Assembly: GCA_963728765.1 (NCBI GenBank)
Contig: CAVSKX010000005.1
Span: 248,001 to 312,000 of the forward strand
Reading direction: 5' to 3'
Source of the DNA: AC-32 sp963728765
GTDB lineage: Bacteria > Actinomycetota > Thermoleophilia > Gaiellales > Gaiellaceae
DNA length: 64,000 nucleotides
Of the stretch, positions 17,833 through 25,855 are shown piece after piece (positions within the stretch are counted from its first letter, which is position 1; each line of letters begins with the position of its first letter). A program made the position numbers and the translations under genes. Under the pieces are notes generated by a model. The model was not told where the DNA came from, ran no database searches, and was given only the letters and a program-made list of their open reading frames with translations.

Positions 17833-19013
17833 GCCGCTTCGGTGGCGTCGGCGATCTCGCGGACGACCTCGGTGATGTCGCGGTTCGCGTTCCAGACGCG
17901 CCGCTGGCGGTCCGCGCCGTTTCCGCGGGCGAGGATCTCGCGGATCCCGTCGAGCTCCGAGTCCGCGCCGAGCTCGCGTGCGTGCGGCTCGATCTCCTTC
18001 AGCGTCCGGCGCACGAGCTGGGCGACGGGAACGCGGTTCCGGCGGCCGGTGGCGAGGTCCATCACCGGTGCCTCGAGCCCGTAGCGGGCGGCGAGCCACT
18101 TGTTCTCGGTCGTGAGGATGCGGTGGTACGACCGGATCTCCTCGCCCGAGTCGAACCGCTCGGAGTAGAGCTTCACGAGCGCCTGGCAGAACGCGGCCAG
18201 CGCGACGGCGTCCTCGAGGCGCGAGACGGCGTCGCAGATGCGGATCTCGACGGTGCCGTAGCGCGGGTGGAGTCTGATGTCCCACCAGATGTGCGTGTAG
18301 TCCGCGATGCAGCCGGTCTTCTCCAGCTGGCCCACGACCTCGGCGTAGTCGGCGTAGTCGTGGAAGCGCGGCGGCGGGCCCGAGCGCGGGAAGGCGGCGA
18401 AGACCATCTGGCGGCTCGAGTCGAGGCCGGTCAGCTCGCCGCGCCAGAACGGGGAGCTCGCCGAGAGCGCGAGCAGCGACGAGAGGTGCCCCAGCAGCCC
18501 GTTCACGACCTGGACGGCCTTCTCGGGGTCGTCGACCGCGACGTGGACGTGCATGCCGAAGATCAGCTCGCGCCGTGCGACGTACTGGAGCTGGTCGACG
18601 AGGTGGCGGTAGCGGTCGCGGGCGGTGATGCGCTGACGCTCGAAAAGCGAGAACGGGTGCGTGCCCGCCGAGCCGACACGTAGCTCGCGTTCCGAGGCCA
18701 ACCCCGCCACGTAGCCGCGCAGCTTCCGCAGCTCGCGTGCGACGTCGGCGGGGGTCCGGCAGACCGGCGTCGCTATCTCGAGCACCGACTGCATCAGCTC
18801 CGGGTTCACGCGCTCCCCGAGCTCGTGGCCCTCGGTCGCCGCGAGCACCGCCTCGACGTGCTGGACGAGGTCGAGCGTCTCGCCGTCGAGCAGCATGTAC
18901 TCCTCCTCGACACCGAGCGTGTACGGGTCGCCCTTGCCGAAGTTGTGGTCGAGCACGCTGCCGCCGGGGGCGAAGCTCTTGCCGGTGATGGTGGCGGGAT
19001 AGATCTGCTTCAT
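17817..19013 (-). CDS. carboxylate-amine ligase of the GCS2 (YbdK) family
   Basis: This 398-residue protein matches the glutamate-cysteine ligase type 2 family. The signatures are YTLGVEEEYMLLD near residue 33, then FSLFERQRITARDRYRH, FGMHVHVAV, SASSPFWRGELTGLDSSRQM and THIWWDIRLHPRYGTVEIRICD, which carry the ATP and metal ligands. Family members form gamma-glutamyl or similar amide bonds; whether this one makes glutathione is unknown. The ATG at 19013 overlaps the ridA stop (ATGA), and the upstream 13 residues have no match, so that start is chosen. It is downstream of ridA in one transcription unit. Confidence 0.87.
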   Translation of the reverse strand: MKQIYPATITGKSFAPGGSVLDHNFGKGDPYTLGVEEEYMLLDGETLDLVQHVEAVLAATEGHELGERVNPELMQSVLEIATPVCRTPADVARELRKLRGYVAGLASERELRVGSAGTHPFSLFERQRITARDRYRHLVDQLQYVARRELIFGMHVHVAVDDPEKAVQVVNGLLGHLSSLLALSASSPFWRGELTGLDSSRQMVFAAFPRSGPPPRFHDYADYAEVVGQLEKTGCIADYTHIWWDIRLHPRYGTVEIRICDAVSRLEDAVALAAFCQALVKLYSERFDSGEEIRSYHRILTTENKWLAARYGLEAPVMDLATGRRNRVPVAQLVRRTLKEIEPHARELGADSELDGIREILARGNGADRQRRVWNANRDITEVVREIADATEAAAVPA

Positions 19014-19402
19014 TCGGGCACCAGCGCCTCGAGCTCGATCTCGACCAGCCAACGCGGGTCGAGCAGCGCGGCGACGACGTAGCCCGTGCTGACCGGCATG
19101 ACGTCGCGGAAGAACTCGCCGTGGGCGCGCGCGACCTCGGGGAAGTCCTCGGCGCGGGTGACCATGACGCGCGTGCGGACGACGTGGTCGACGAGGACGC
19201 CGACGTCGGCGAGCGCGCTGAGCGCGATCTGAAGGCAGCGGCGCGTCTGGCCGTAGGCGTCCGGCGGCGGGTCGGCGTCGTCCGGCATGATCGGCGCCGT
19301 GCCGGAGACATAGGCGTGCGGCCCGATCCGCACGACCCGTGCGTAGCCCATGGCCTCGGCGAAGGGGGAGACGGCCGGAACGGTGCGGCGCTCGCGCTCC
19401 AT
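19010..19402 (-). CDS. RidA/YjgF/YER057c family protein
   Basis: The 130-residue product has the RidA fold: VVRIGPHAYVSGTAPI at the N-terminus, QTRRCLQIALSALADVGV in the helix, and DHVVRTRVMVTRAEDF and PVSTGYVVAALLDPRWLVEIELEALV at the C-terminus. RidA proteins hydrolyse reactive enamine/imine intermediates from PLP enzymes. The usual catalytic Arg before the VEIE strand is in place (DPRWLVEIE). The ATG start at 19402 lies only 18 bp from the divergent serine hydrolase start, so both are probably leaderless or nearly so. It is translationally coupled to the GCS2-type ligase gene. Confidence 0.88.
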   Translation of the reverse strand: MERERRTVPAVSPFAEAMGYARVVRIGPHAYVSGTAPIMPDDADPPPDAYGQTRRCLQIALSALADVGVLVDHVVRTRVMVTRAEDFPEVARAHGEFFRDVMPVSTGYVVAALLDPRWLVEIELEALVPE

Positions 19403-19420
19403 GTTTCTAGTATCGAGCTT

Positions 19421-20227
19421 GTGGACGCTCTGCGGCAGGTCGAGGGCTGGCCCGCGGAGACCGTCGCAGTCGCCGTGCTGCGCGGGGGAAAGGAGCTCGC
19501 TTCGCACGGCACGCGAGCGCACGTCTTCCGCTGGGCCTCGGTGACGAAGCCGGTAACGGCGCTCGTGACGCTGGTGGCGGCGGAGGAGGGGATCCTCGAC
19601 CTCGACGACCCGGCCGGGCCAGAGGGCTCGACGGTGCGCCACCTGCTCGCGCACGCGTCCGGGCTGCCGTTCGAGGGCCGCACGCCGATCTCGGAGCCCG
19701 GCCGGCGGCGGATCTACTCGAACTCCGGGTTCGACGTGCTGGGCGAGGTCGTCGGCGCCGCGGCCGAGATGCCGTTTCCCGAGTACCTGCGGGCGGCGGT
19801 GCTCGGTCCGCTCGAGATGCGGACGGCCGAGCTGCGGAGCTCGCCCGGCGCGGGGATGCGGGGCAGCCTCGACGATCTGGCGCGCCTCGCCTGCGAGCTG
19901 CAGCGCCCGCGCCTCGTCGCGCCGGAGACGCTGACGGAGGCGACGTCGGTGCAGTTCCCGGGGCTCGTCGGCGTGCTGCCCGACATCGGGCGGATGGAGC
20001 CGAACGACTGGGGGCTCGGCGTCGAGCTGCGCGACCGCAAGCGGCCGCACTGGACCGGCTCGCGCAACTCCGAGCGCACGTTCGGCCACTTCGGCGGCAG
20101 CGGCACCTTCCTCTGGGTCGACCCCGAGGCCGACCTTGCGCTCGCATGCCTGACCGACCTCGACTTCGGCCGCTGGTCGCTCGAAGCCTGGCCCGCGCTC
20201 TCGGACGCCGTTCTCACCTCCCGTTAA
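19421..20227 (+). CDS. beta-lactamase-like serine hydrolase
   Basis: The GTG at 19421 opens a 268-residue protein of the serine beta-lactamase / penicillin-binding esterase (class C-like) family. The S-x-x-K motif is SVTK at residues 40-43. The Tyr motif is YSNSG, followed by VLGEVVGAAAEMPFPEYL and a C-terminal FGHFGGSGTFLWVDP segment in the place of the KTG box. No signal peptide is present, so it is probably cytoplasmic, like many esterase or peptidase members. TAGTAT at 19409-19414 would serve as a -10 for leaderless transcription. The substrate is unknown. Confidence 0.85.
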   Translation: MDALRQVEGWPAETVAVAVLRGGKELASHGTRAHVFRWASVTKPVTALVTLVAAEEGILDLDDPAGPEGSTVRHLLAHASGLPFEGRTPISEPGRRRIYSNSGFDVLGEVVGAAAEMPFPEYLRAAVLGPLEMRTAELRSSPGAGMRGSLDDLARLACELQRPRLVAPETLTEATSVQFPGLVGVLPDIGRMEPNDWGLGVELRDRKRPHWTGSRNSERTFGHFGGSGTFLWVDPEADLALACLTDLDFGRWSLEAWPALSDAVLTSR

Positions 20228-20254
20228 GAAAACGCCCGCATACTGCGTCCCGGA

Positions 20255-20512
20255 TTGGCTCGTCAGACGCGCATCGGCGCCGCTCGGCGCCGCGCCGGCC
20301 TCGCGAAGCTCGTGCTCATGGGGACCGCCGCGGCGGCTTTCGTCGCCTCAGCGGCGCTCGCCCGCGTCACCTATCCGGGCCATCACAAGAAGGCGATCAA
20401 GTCGCTCTCTCCGCCACAGCGCTTCGTGCGGACAGTGCGGGAGAACCAGCTGCAGGCCGGGATCCTCGCCCCTACGCAGGCCGACCCGTCGGTGGTGACG
20501 GCACAGACGTGA
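20255..20512 (+). CDS. small single-pass membrane protein leading the apbE operon
   Basis: The 85-residue frame begins at TTG 20255, has a basic N-terminus (RQTRIGAARRRAG) and one hydrophobic segment (LVLMGTAAAAFVASAAL), then a hydrophilic outer part. It is not a family I know. Its stop overlaps the GTG of apbE (GTGA), so it is almost surely translated together with the flavinylation enzyme. No flavinylation motif of the S/T-G-A-T/S kind is present, so it is not an obvious substrate. Confidence 0.65.
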   Translation: MARQTRIGAARRRAGLAKLVLMGTAAAAFVASAALARVTYPGHHKKAIKSLSPPQRFVRTVRENQLQAGILAPTQADPSVVTAQT

Positions 20513-21348
20513 ACCGCTTCACGTCCATGGGGTGCGAGGTCGTCGTCGAGGGCGCGACAGGCGACGAGCTCGCCCGTGTGCGCACGCTGTTCGAGGAGCG
20601 GGACGCCCTGTTCAGCCGTTTCCGGCCGGAGAGCGAGCTGAACGCGGTCAACGAGGGTACGGGCGCGCGGTTCGTTTCGCCGCTCTTCGCGCACATGGTC
20701 GAGGCCGCGCTGCGCGCGCGAGAGCAGACCGGCGGCCTCGTCGACCCAACCCTCGGCGCGGCGCTCGAGGCGGCCGGGTACGACCGCGACTTCGCTGCGC
20801 TGAAGCCGAGCGCGGCGCCGCTCGAAGCCGCCTTGCGCGCTGGGACAGTCGAGCTGTACGGGCGTGTGCTCGTGCTCCAGCGCGGAGCGCGGCTCGACCT
20901 GAACGGTGTCGTCAAGGCCGCGGCGGTGGACGACGCGCTCGGGCTGCTCCACGGCAAGGCGTTCGTCTCGGCGGGCGGCGACTTGGCCGCGCGCGGCGAG
21001 GTGGACGTCGCTCTCCCTGGCGGCGGTGCGGTGCGGCTCGTCTCCGGGGGTCTCGCGACGAGCGGACGGACGAAACGGCGGTGGCTGCGGGCAGGCGCGG
21101 AGCAGCACCATCTGATCGACCCGAGGACCGGCCGCCCTTCGAGCAGCCCATGGGAGGAGGTCACCGTCTGCGGGGCGACCTGCCTCGCCGCGGACGTCGC
21201 CGCCAAGGCGGCGTTCCTGCTCGGCGACGAGGGGCCCGACTGGCTCGACGAGCGGGGGCTTCCCGGGCGGTTCGTGACCCACGGCCGGGCACACGAGAAC
21301 GCGAGCTGGCGCGCGGGGGTGAACCCCCGGGAACCGGCTTGCACCTGA
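20509..21348 (+). CDS. apbE: FAD:protein FMN transferase
   Basis: The 279-residue protein has the ApbE order of motifs: the MGCEVVVEG N-terminus, LFSRFRPESELNAVN, GGLVDPTLGAALEAAGYD, LDLNGVVKAAAVDDAL (family form DLGGIAKGYAVD), VSAGGDLAARG, GGLATSG and HHLIDPRTGRPS. ApbE moves FMN from FAD to a Ser/Thr of extracytoplasmic redox domains, using Mg. The KG of the usual GIAKG motif is changed to KA, a mild oddity. Start GTG 20509 overlaps the previous stop. Neighbours are a small membrane protein and a ferric-reductase-like protein, but no clear FMN-binding target is visible in the window. Confidence 0.88.
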   Translation: MNRFTSMGCEVVVEGATGDELARVRTLFEERDALFSRFRPESELNAVNEGTGARFVSPLFAHMVEAALRAREQTGGLVDPTLGAALEAAGYDRDFAALKPSAAPLEAALRAGTVELYGRVLVLQRGARLDLNGVVKAAAVDDALGLLHGKAFVSAGGDLAARGEVDVALPGGGAVRLVSGGLATSGRTKRRWLRAGAEQHHLIDPRTGRPSSSPWEEVTVCGATCLAADVAAKAAFLLGDEGPDWLDERGLPGRFVTHGRAHENASWRAGVNPREPACT

Positions 21349-22289
21349 CGACCAGCCCGCTCGACTGGTACGCCGCGCGCGCGGCAGGGATCGCCGCCTA
21401 CCTGATCCTGACGGTGGTGGTCACGCTCGGCATGACCATGGCCGGACGGAGGCCGCTGAAGCGATGGCCCCGGTTTGCGCTCGAGGACGTCCACCGATTC
21501 GGGGGGCTGCTCGTAGGGAGCTTCGTCGCGATCCACGTCGTGACGATCGCGCTGGATGCCTACCTGCCGTTCTCTTTCTCGGCGATCCTCGTGCCGTTCG
21601 TCGCGCGCTACCGCACGCTGTACACCGCGCTGGGCGTCGTCGCGGCCGAGTTGCTGCTCGCACTTGCGATCACGAACCGCTACCGCGACCGCCTCCCGTA
21701 CACGTTCTGGCGCCGGGCGCACTACCTCAACCTCGCCGTCTGGACGGTGGCCACGATCCACGGGCTCGGGAGCGGGACCGACCGGAGCTCGCCCTGGCTG
21801 CTCGCGGTGTTCGCTGCGTCGGTCGCGTTGGTCCTCGCTGCGGCCGCGCTCCGGCTGAGGCGCGGCCGGGCGTTGGCCGTCGGGGTCGCGGCCGTGGGCG
21901 TGGCCGCCCTGGTCGCGGCCGCCGGGCCGTTGCGCTTCTCGCCCAAGCCGTGGAACGCCAGCGCGTTCGTGGCCCCGATCACCGGGCAGGTCGTGCAGAA
22001 CGTCGGCGCCACGCGCGGGCTCGTCTCCGCCGCCGCAACGGCGAACGGCTCGCAACGGGCGCTGCTGCGCGCCGACCTGTTGATCGAGCCGAAGAGGCTC
22101 GACGCCACCTCTTTCCAGCTGGAGCTCCTGCCGAGCGGCATGCTCTGCACCGGCCGCGTGACGAGGGTGCAGTCGTTCGGTTTCGACGCACGCTGCCGGG
22201 CCGAGGACGGCACGCGGAGGGTCGTCCACGCGAGCTGGAGGCTGACAGGTGGAAACCAGTTTCAGGGAACAGTCAGGGTGCATGCGTAA
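21339..22289 (+). CDS. ferric-reductase-like haem membrane protein with extra C-terminal domain
   Basis: From TTG 21339 the 316-residue protein shows about six membrane segments of the ferric reductase/MsrQ type. Paired histidines suited to haem ligation are in EDVHRFGG, AIHVVTIAL, RRAHYLN and ATIHGLG. Residues from about 215 to the end form a soluble beta-rich domain (FVAPITGQVVQNV, TSFQLELLPSG) that I do not recognise. It overlaps apbE by ten bases and the lipoprotein gene by eight, so four genes form one operon. A plausible role is to pass electrons across the membrane to a flavinylated partner; that is inference. Confidence 0.8.
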   Translation: MHLTTSPLDWYAARAAGIAAYLILTVVVTLGMTMAGRRPLKRWPRFALEDVHRFGGLLVGSFVAIHVVTIALDAYLPFSFSAILVPFVARYRTLYTALGVVAAELLLALAITNRYRDRLPYTFWRRAHYLNLAVWTVATIHGLGSGTDRSSPWLLAVFAASVALVLAAAALRLRRGRALAVGVAAVGVAALVAAAGPLRFSPKPWNASAFVAPITGQVVQNVGATRGLVSAAATANGSQRALLRADLLIEPKRLDATSFQLELLPSGMLCTGRVTRVQSFGFDARCRAEDGTRRVVHASWRLTGGNQFQGTVRVHA

Positions 22290-24171
22290 GGCACTCGCCG
22301 CGCTCGGGCTCGCCCTGGTCGCCTGCGGCTGCTCGAGCCACTCGAAAGCGACCTCGACCCGTTCTGCGCCGGACCCGCATCAGTGGTCGAAGCAGCACCG
22401 GGTGCGCCCGCGACTGCTCGTCTCACCGCTCGGCCTGCCGCGAGTCAACTCCTCCGTCGTCCCCGGGTACGTGCTGATCGCCGACCGCAACAACAACCGT
22501 GTGCTGCTCGTCTCGCCGTCGAAGAAGGTCGTCTGGCAGGACGCGACGCTCAGGGGGCCCGACGACGCCTTCTTCACCCCCGGCTACCGGACGGTGATCA
22601 CGAACGAGGAGTTCAACGACACGCTCGTCGAGCTGTCGCTGAAAACGCATGCGCGGGTATGGACGTACGGCCACGGCGGCGTTGCCGGCTCCAGCCCCGG
22701 CTACCTGAACACTCCGGACGACGCCTACCGCCTGCGCTCCGGCATCACGACCGTGGCGGACATCCAGAACTGCCGCATCGTGCAGATCGACCGCGCGCGA
22801 ACGGTGACGCGCGTCCTCGGCGGGAGCTGCACGCACGACCCGCCGCGCGGCTTCGCAAGCCCGAACGGCGATACCCCGTTGCCGGACGGCGGCCTGCTCG
22901 TCACGGAGATCGGCGGCTGGATCGACCGCCTCGCGGCCGACGGGAGACTCCTCTGGTCGATCCGCTCGCCTGTTCCATACCCGTCCGATGCGCAGCTCCT
23001 GCCGAACGGGCGGGTGCTCGTCGCCTCGTTCGCGATCCCCGGCAAGATCGTGATCGTCGACCGCAGCGGCCGCGTGACGTGGTCGTTCGGATCCGCGAGC
23101 GGGCCGGACCGGTTGGCGAAGCCGTCGCTCGCGGTCCGCTGGCCGAACGGCCTGATCGCCGCGAACGACGACTACAACCACCGCGTGATCGTGATCGACC
23201 CGCGTACGAAGCGGATCGTCTGGCAGTACGGCCACACGGGAGTCCCGGGCACGGGGTCGGGCTATCTCGACAAGCCGGACGGCCTCGACCTGTTACCCAC
23301 GTCGGACCTGATCGCGGCTGCTGCTCCCCCGAAGAAGACGGCGACGCCCGGTGCAGGCCCGGCGCCTCGAGTGCGCGTCACGCGCGTCGGGTCGCTCCCG
23401 CAGCCGGCCTCACGGATGAGTGCGGTTGCCCTGCCGGATGGACGGGTCGTCGCGCTCGGCGGCCTGGTCGGCGGCTCGTCTTCGAGCCAGGTGCTCCTCG
23501 GCCCGCCCACAGCTTTGCGCCGCATCGCGAGCCTGCCGGCGCCGACCCACGATGCGGCGGCGGCGCTCGTCCACGGCCGCGTCTACCTGTTCGGCGGCGG
23601 CCAGGCCGTATCGACCGACACCGTCGTCCGCGTCGATCCCGCCCGGCGCACCACAGCCGGGGCCGGAAGCCTCGGCGAGCCGCTTTCCGACCTCGGAGCG
23701 GCGACACTGGGTGGGCGGACGTACATCGTCGGCGGGTACACCGGCTCTCGGTACGCGACGGCCGTGTTGCGTTTCCGGCCCGGGGCGCAGCCGGCGGTCG
23801 TCGCCCGGCTGCCGAACGGCCTGCGCTACGCCGGCGTTGCCGCCCTCGGCTCGAGGCTGTACGTCGCAGGCGGGCTGACCGTGGCCGGCGCCTCGCGGGC
23901 GGTTTACGCCGTCGACCCGCGTGCGGGGACGGTGACGAAGGTCGCGACCCTTCCGCGTCCACTCGACCACGTCGCGCTCGCGCCGCTCGGGTCGCGGCTG
24001 CTGCTGGTCGGCGGCGCCTCGCGGCGGGTGCTCGCTGTCGACCCCGGCGCTGGAACAGTCACCCCGGTCGCGAGCTTGCCGCAGGCGCTGAGCGATCCGG
24101 CGGCGGTGTCCGAGAGGGGCCGCGTGCTCGTCCTCGGCGGCGGAACGAACGCCGTGTACGCACTCGGCTGA
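22282..24171 (+). CDS. lipoprotein with NHL/PQQ-like and Kelch beta-propellers
   Basis: ATG 22282 gives a lipoprotein signal (ALAALGLALVACGCSS) with lipobox L-V-A-C at residues 12-15. The first half (to about 345) is a propeller like arylsulfotransferase/NHL proteins (LIADRNNNRVLLVSPSKKVVW, VADIQNCRIVQIDRARTV, IAANDDYNHRVIVIDP). The second half has five or six Kelch repeats (MSAVALPDGRVVALGGL, HGRVYLFGGGQ, GRTYIVGGY, SRLYVAGGL, RVLVLGGG). The total is 629 residues. It overlaps the reductase gene and ends the operon. A binding role at the outer face of the membrane is likely; no enzyme residues are evident. Confidence 0.82.
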   Translation: MRKALAALGLALVACGCSSHSKATSTRSAPDPHQWSKQHRVRPRLLVSPLGLPRVNSSVVPGYVLIADRNNNRVLLVSPSKKVVWQDATLRGPDDAFFTPGYRTVITNEEFNDTLVELSLKTHARVWTYGHGGVAGSSPGYLNTPDDAYRLRSGITTVADIQNCRIVQIDRARTVTRVLGGSCTHDPPRGFASPNGDTPLPDGGLLVTEIGGWIDRLAADGRLLWSIRSPVPYPSDAQLLPNGRVLVASFAIPGKIVIVDRSGRVTWSFGSASGPDRLAKPSLAVRWPNGLIAANDDYNHRVIVIDPRTKRIVWQYGHTGVPGTGSGYLDKPDGLDLLPTSDLIAAAAPPKKTATPGAGPAPRVRVTRVGSLPQPASRMSAVALPDGRVVALGGLVGGSSSSQVLLGPPTALRRIASLPAPTHDAAAALVHGRVYLFGGGQAVSTDTVVRVDPARRTTAGAGSLGEPLSDLGAATLGGRTYIVGGYTGSRYATAVLRFRPGAQPAVVARLPNGLRYAGVAALGSRLYVAGGLTVAGASRAVYAVDPRAGTVTKVATLPRPLDHVALAPLGSRLLLVGGASRRVLAVDPGAGTVTPVASLPQALSDPAAVSERGRVLVLGGGTNAVYALG

Positions 24172-24257
24172 TCGTCTCTCGCCTCTGAGGCGGGCTCAGG
24201 GTCGGTTCAGGGTCATTCCGGATGGTCGTCCGCGCCTGGCCGCGCGATCCTGGCGAC

Positions 24258-24854
24258 ATGAACGAGACGACAGTCGAGCAGCCGGCGGCCAAGCGCCTCG
24301 AGCGGAGCCGGTCGGACCGCATGCTCGCCGGAGTGAGCGGGGGCCTGGCGCGCTACTTCGACATCCATCCCGCGTTCTACCGGATCGGCTTCGTCGTCCT
24401 GACGCTGATCGGCGGCGCCGGCGTCCTGATCTACGTGGCGGCCGCTCTGGTGATCCCGGACGAGGGCGAGGAGGACTCGATCGCCGCCAAGGCGCTGCGC
24501 GAACGGCGCGACCGGCCGTGGCCGCTCGTCGGGTTGGCGCTGATCGCGATCGCCGCGCTCGTGCTGCTCTCTCGGGTGAGCATCTGGCCCCGCGGCGACG
24601 CTTCCTGGATCCTCCTCCTGGTCGGCGGGATCATCGTCCTGCAGCTGAGCCACCGGCCGCGGCCGGAGGCGGCGGCTGAGCCGAGCTCGTGCGGGTCGAG
24701 AGCTGGAGCTTGCGCAGCACGTTCGAGTCGTGGCTCTCGACGGTCTCACCGAGAGGCTCAGGCGGGCCGCGATCTCCTGGTACATGTACCCCGGGCGATC
24801 AGCTGCAAGACTCACTCGCTGGGCAACCGAGCACCGCCTCGTCTGACCAAGTAA
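24258..24854 (+). CDS. PspC-domain membrane protein with an acquired C-terminal tail
   Basis: Residues 15-70 are a PspC domain (RLERSRSDRMLAGVSGGLA, FDIHPAFYRIGFVVLTLIG, LIYVAAALVIPDEG). Two more membrane segments follow (WPLVGLALIAIAALVLL and WILLLVGGIIVLQL). The last 55 or so residues, after LSHRPRPEAAAE, are Arg/Ser-rich and lie opposite a LuxR-type remnant on the other strand, so this tail is probably not ancestral. ATG 24258 is chosen because PspC proteins start close to this motif. PspC proteins often work with LuxR-type two-component systems, and here that partner seems lost. Confidence 0.8.
   Translation: MNETTVEQPAAKRLERSRSDRMLAGVSGGLARYFDIHPAFYRIGFVVLTLIGGAGVLIYVAAALVIPDEGEEDSIAAKALRERRDRPWPLVGLALIAIAALVLLSRVSIWPRGDASWILLLVGGIIVLQLSHRPRPEAAAEPSSCGSRAGACAARSSRGSRRSHREAQAGRDLLVHVPRAISCKTHSLGNRAPPRLTK
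24681..24815 (-). pseudogene. fragment of a LuxR/NarL-type response-regulator DNA-binding domain
   Basis: On the minus strand, GYMYQEIAARLSLSV is followed, one frame over, by ETVESHDSNVLRKLQL, the typical LuxR helix-turn-helix (…EIAxRLxLSxKTVESHVSNVLRKLQL). A single missing base at the expected AAG (Lys) codon near 24747 explains the shift. The receiver domain and kinase are absent. The fragment overlaps the end of the pspC-like gene, so a deletion seems to have fused or truncated this locus. The flanking palindromes at 24851 and 24917 may mark the break. Confidence 0.6.
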
Positions 24855-24865
24855 CAGACTGTTAC
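24851..24865. repeat. palindrome GTAACAGACTGTTAC, copy 2
   Basis: This exact copy of the 15-bp palindrome overlaps the TAA stop of the PspC-like gene (24852-24854). It lies 66 bp from copy 3. Flanks are CCAA and AAGC. Confidence 0.8.
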
Positions 24866-24916
24866 AAGCACCGTGACCGCCGGAATCGCCGCAGGGGCGG
24901 GCGAAACCGGGAGCAA

Positions 24917-24931
24917 GTAACAGACTGTTAC
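24917..24931. repeat. palindrome GTAACAGACTGTTAC, copy 3
   Basis: Here the symmetry extends to ten base pairs on each side of the central A (24914-24934). The stop codon of the minus-strand cNMP-binding gene (24928-24930) lies inside it. Together with copy 2 it brackets a 51-bp spacer with no gene. Confidence 0.8.
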
Positions 24932-25302
24932 TTGTCGTCGGCGAAGAGCGGGCGCAGGAGCGCGTCGAACGAGGCGCGGTCGCAGCTCGCCACGACTGCG
25001 GGCGTCAGGGCCCGCACCGAGGCCGTGCGCGGGATCTGCATCGCGAGCCCGACCTCGCCGAAGTAGTCGCCCGGCTGCAGCACGCGCCGTGGCCCGAAGT
25101 CCTCCTGGCTGACGGCGAAGAGCCCCGACAGGACAACGTAGAAGCGCTGCGCGTCCTCGCCCTCCCGCACGATTGCGCGCCCGGGCGGGACCTCCTCGCG
25201 CTCCATGTGCTTCGCAATCTCGCCGAGCTTCTCGCCCGGGAGCCCCGCGAGCAGCTCGACGCGCTGGAGCTCGGTAACGGTTGCTGGGACGAACCTCGGC
25301 AT
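24928..25302 (-). CDS. stand-alone cyclic-nucleotide-binding domain protein
   Basis: ATG 25302 gives 124 residues that are nearly all one Crp-like cNMP-binding domain: LAGLPGEKLGEIAKHMERE, PGRAIVREGEDAQRFYVVLSG, LQPGDYFGEVGLAM and PRTASVRALTPAVV. The PGDYFGEVGL…PRTASV stretch holds the Glu and Arg that usually contact the nucleotide phosphate-ribose. There is no helix-turn-helix or output domain. It may sense cAMP made by cyclases elsewhere and work through a partner; that is inference. It is divergent from the Nudix gene, 22 bp apart. Confidence 0.83.
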   Translation of the reverse strand: MPRFVPATVTELQRVELLAGLPGEKLGEIAKHMEREEVPPGRAIVREGEDAQRFYVVLSGLFAVSQEDFGPRRVLQPGDYFGEVGLAMQIPRTASVRALTPAVVASCDRASFDALLRPLFADDK

Positions 25303-25324
25303 CGTCACCCCTATTCTTGCGGTC

Positions 25325-25855
25325 GTGGGCGAGCTCGCGGGGTGGAGGTTCTGTCCGCGCTGCCGGAACGAGCTCCGCGGCGACGAGCGGCGGGTCGAGT
25401 GCACCCAGTGCGGATTCGTCGCATATGCGAGCTCGAAGCCGACCGCGAGCGCGCTGGTCGAGGACGGCGACCGGGTGCTGCTCGCCCGGCGCGCGAAGGA
25501 GCCGTTCAAGGGCCGCTGGGACATCCCCGGCGGCTTCCTCGAGGTGGGCGAGCACCCGCTCGACGGGTTGCGTCGCGAGTTGCACGAGGAGACCGGGCTG
25601 GACGTTGAGCCGCTGGAGTTCCTCGGCGTCTGGATGGACCGCTACGGCGGTGATTCCACGGCCGAGGCGACGCTGAACTTCTACTGGACCGCGCGCGTCA
25701 CCGGCGGTCAGGCCGCGCCCGCGGACGACGTGGACGACCTGCGCTGGTTTTCTCGCGACGGGCTCCCGGGCCCGGACGAGCTCGCGTTCGAGAACGTGCC
25801 GCTAGTTCTGCGCGCGTGGCAGGAGCACGCGAAGCGCGCCGCGCTCGACCGCTAG
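25325..25855 (+). CDS. Nudix hydrolase with N-terminal zinc ribbon (NudC-like)
   Basis: The 176-residue protein starts at GTG 25325, just after a TATTCT hexamer, so it is likely leaderless. Residues 10-30 hold a zinc ribbon (FCPRC…ECTQCGF). The Nudix box is complete (GGFLEVGEHP, RRELHEETGL), with metal-binding Glu residues in REXXEE. This layout is seen in NADH/ADP-ribose-type pyrophosphatases and in NudC relatives. The strict NudC SQPWPFPxS motif is absent, so the nucleotide substrate is open. Its 3' end overlaps that of the convergent lipid kinase gene by 54 bp. Confidence 0.88.
   Translation: MGELAGWRFCPRCRNELRGDERRVECTQCGFVAYASSKPTASALVEDGDRVLLARRAKEPFKGRWDIPGGFLEVGEHPLDGLRRELHEETGLDVEPLEFLGVWMDRYGGDSTAEATLNFYWTARVTGGQAAPADDVDDLRWFSRDGLPGPDELAFENVPLVLRAWQEHAKRAALDR

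Noticed and set aside
24851..24931. palindromes as intrinsic terminators
   Set aside because: The one-base centre cannot form a stable RNA loop and there is no T tract.
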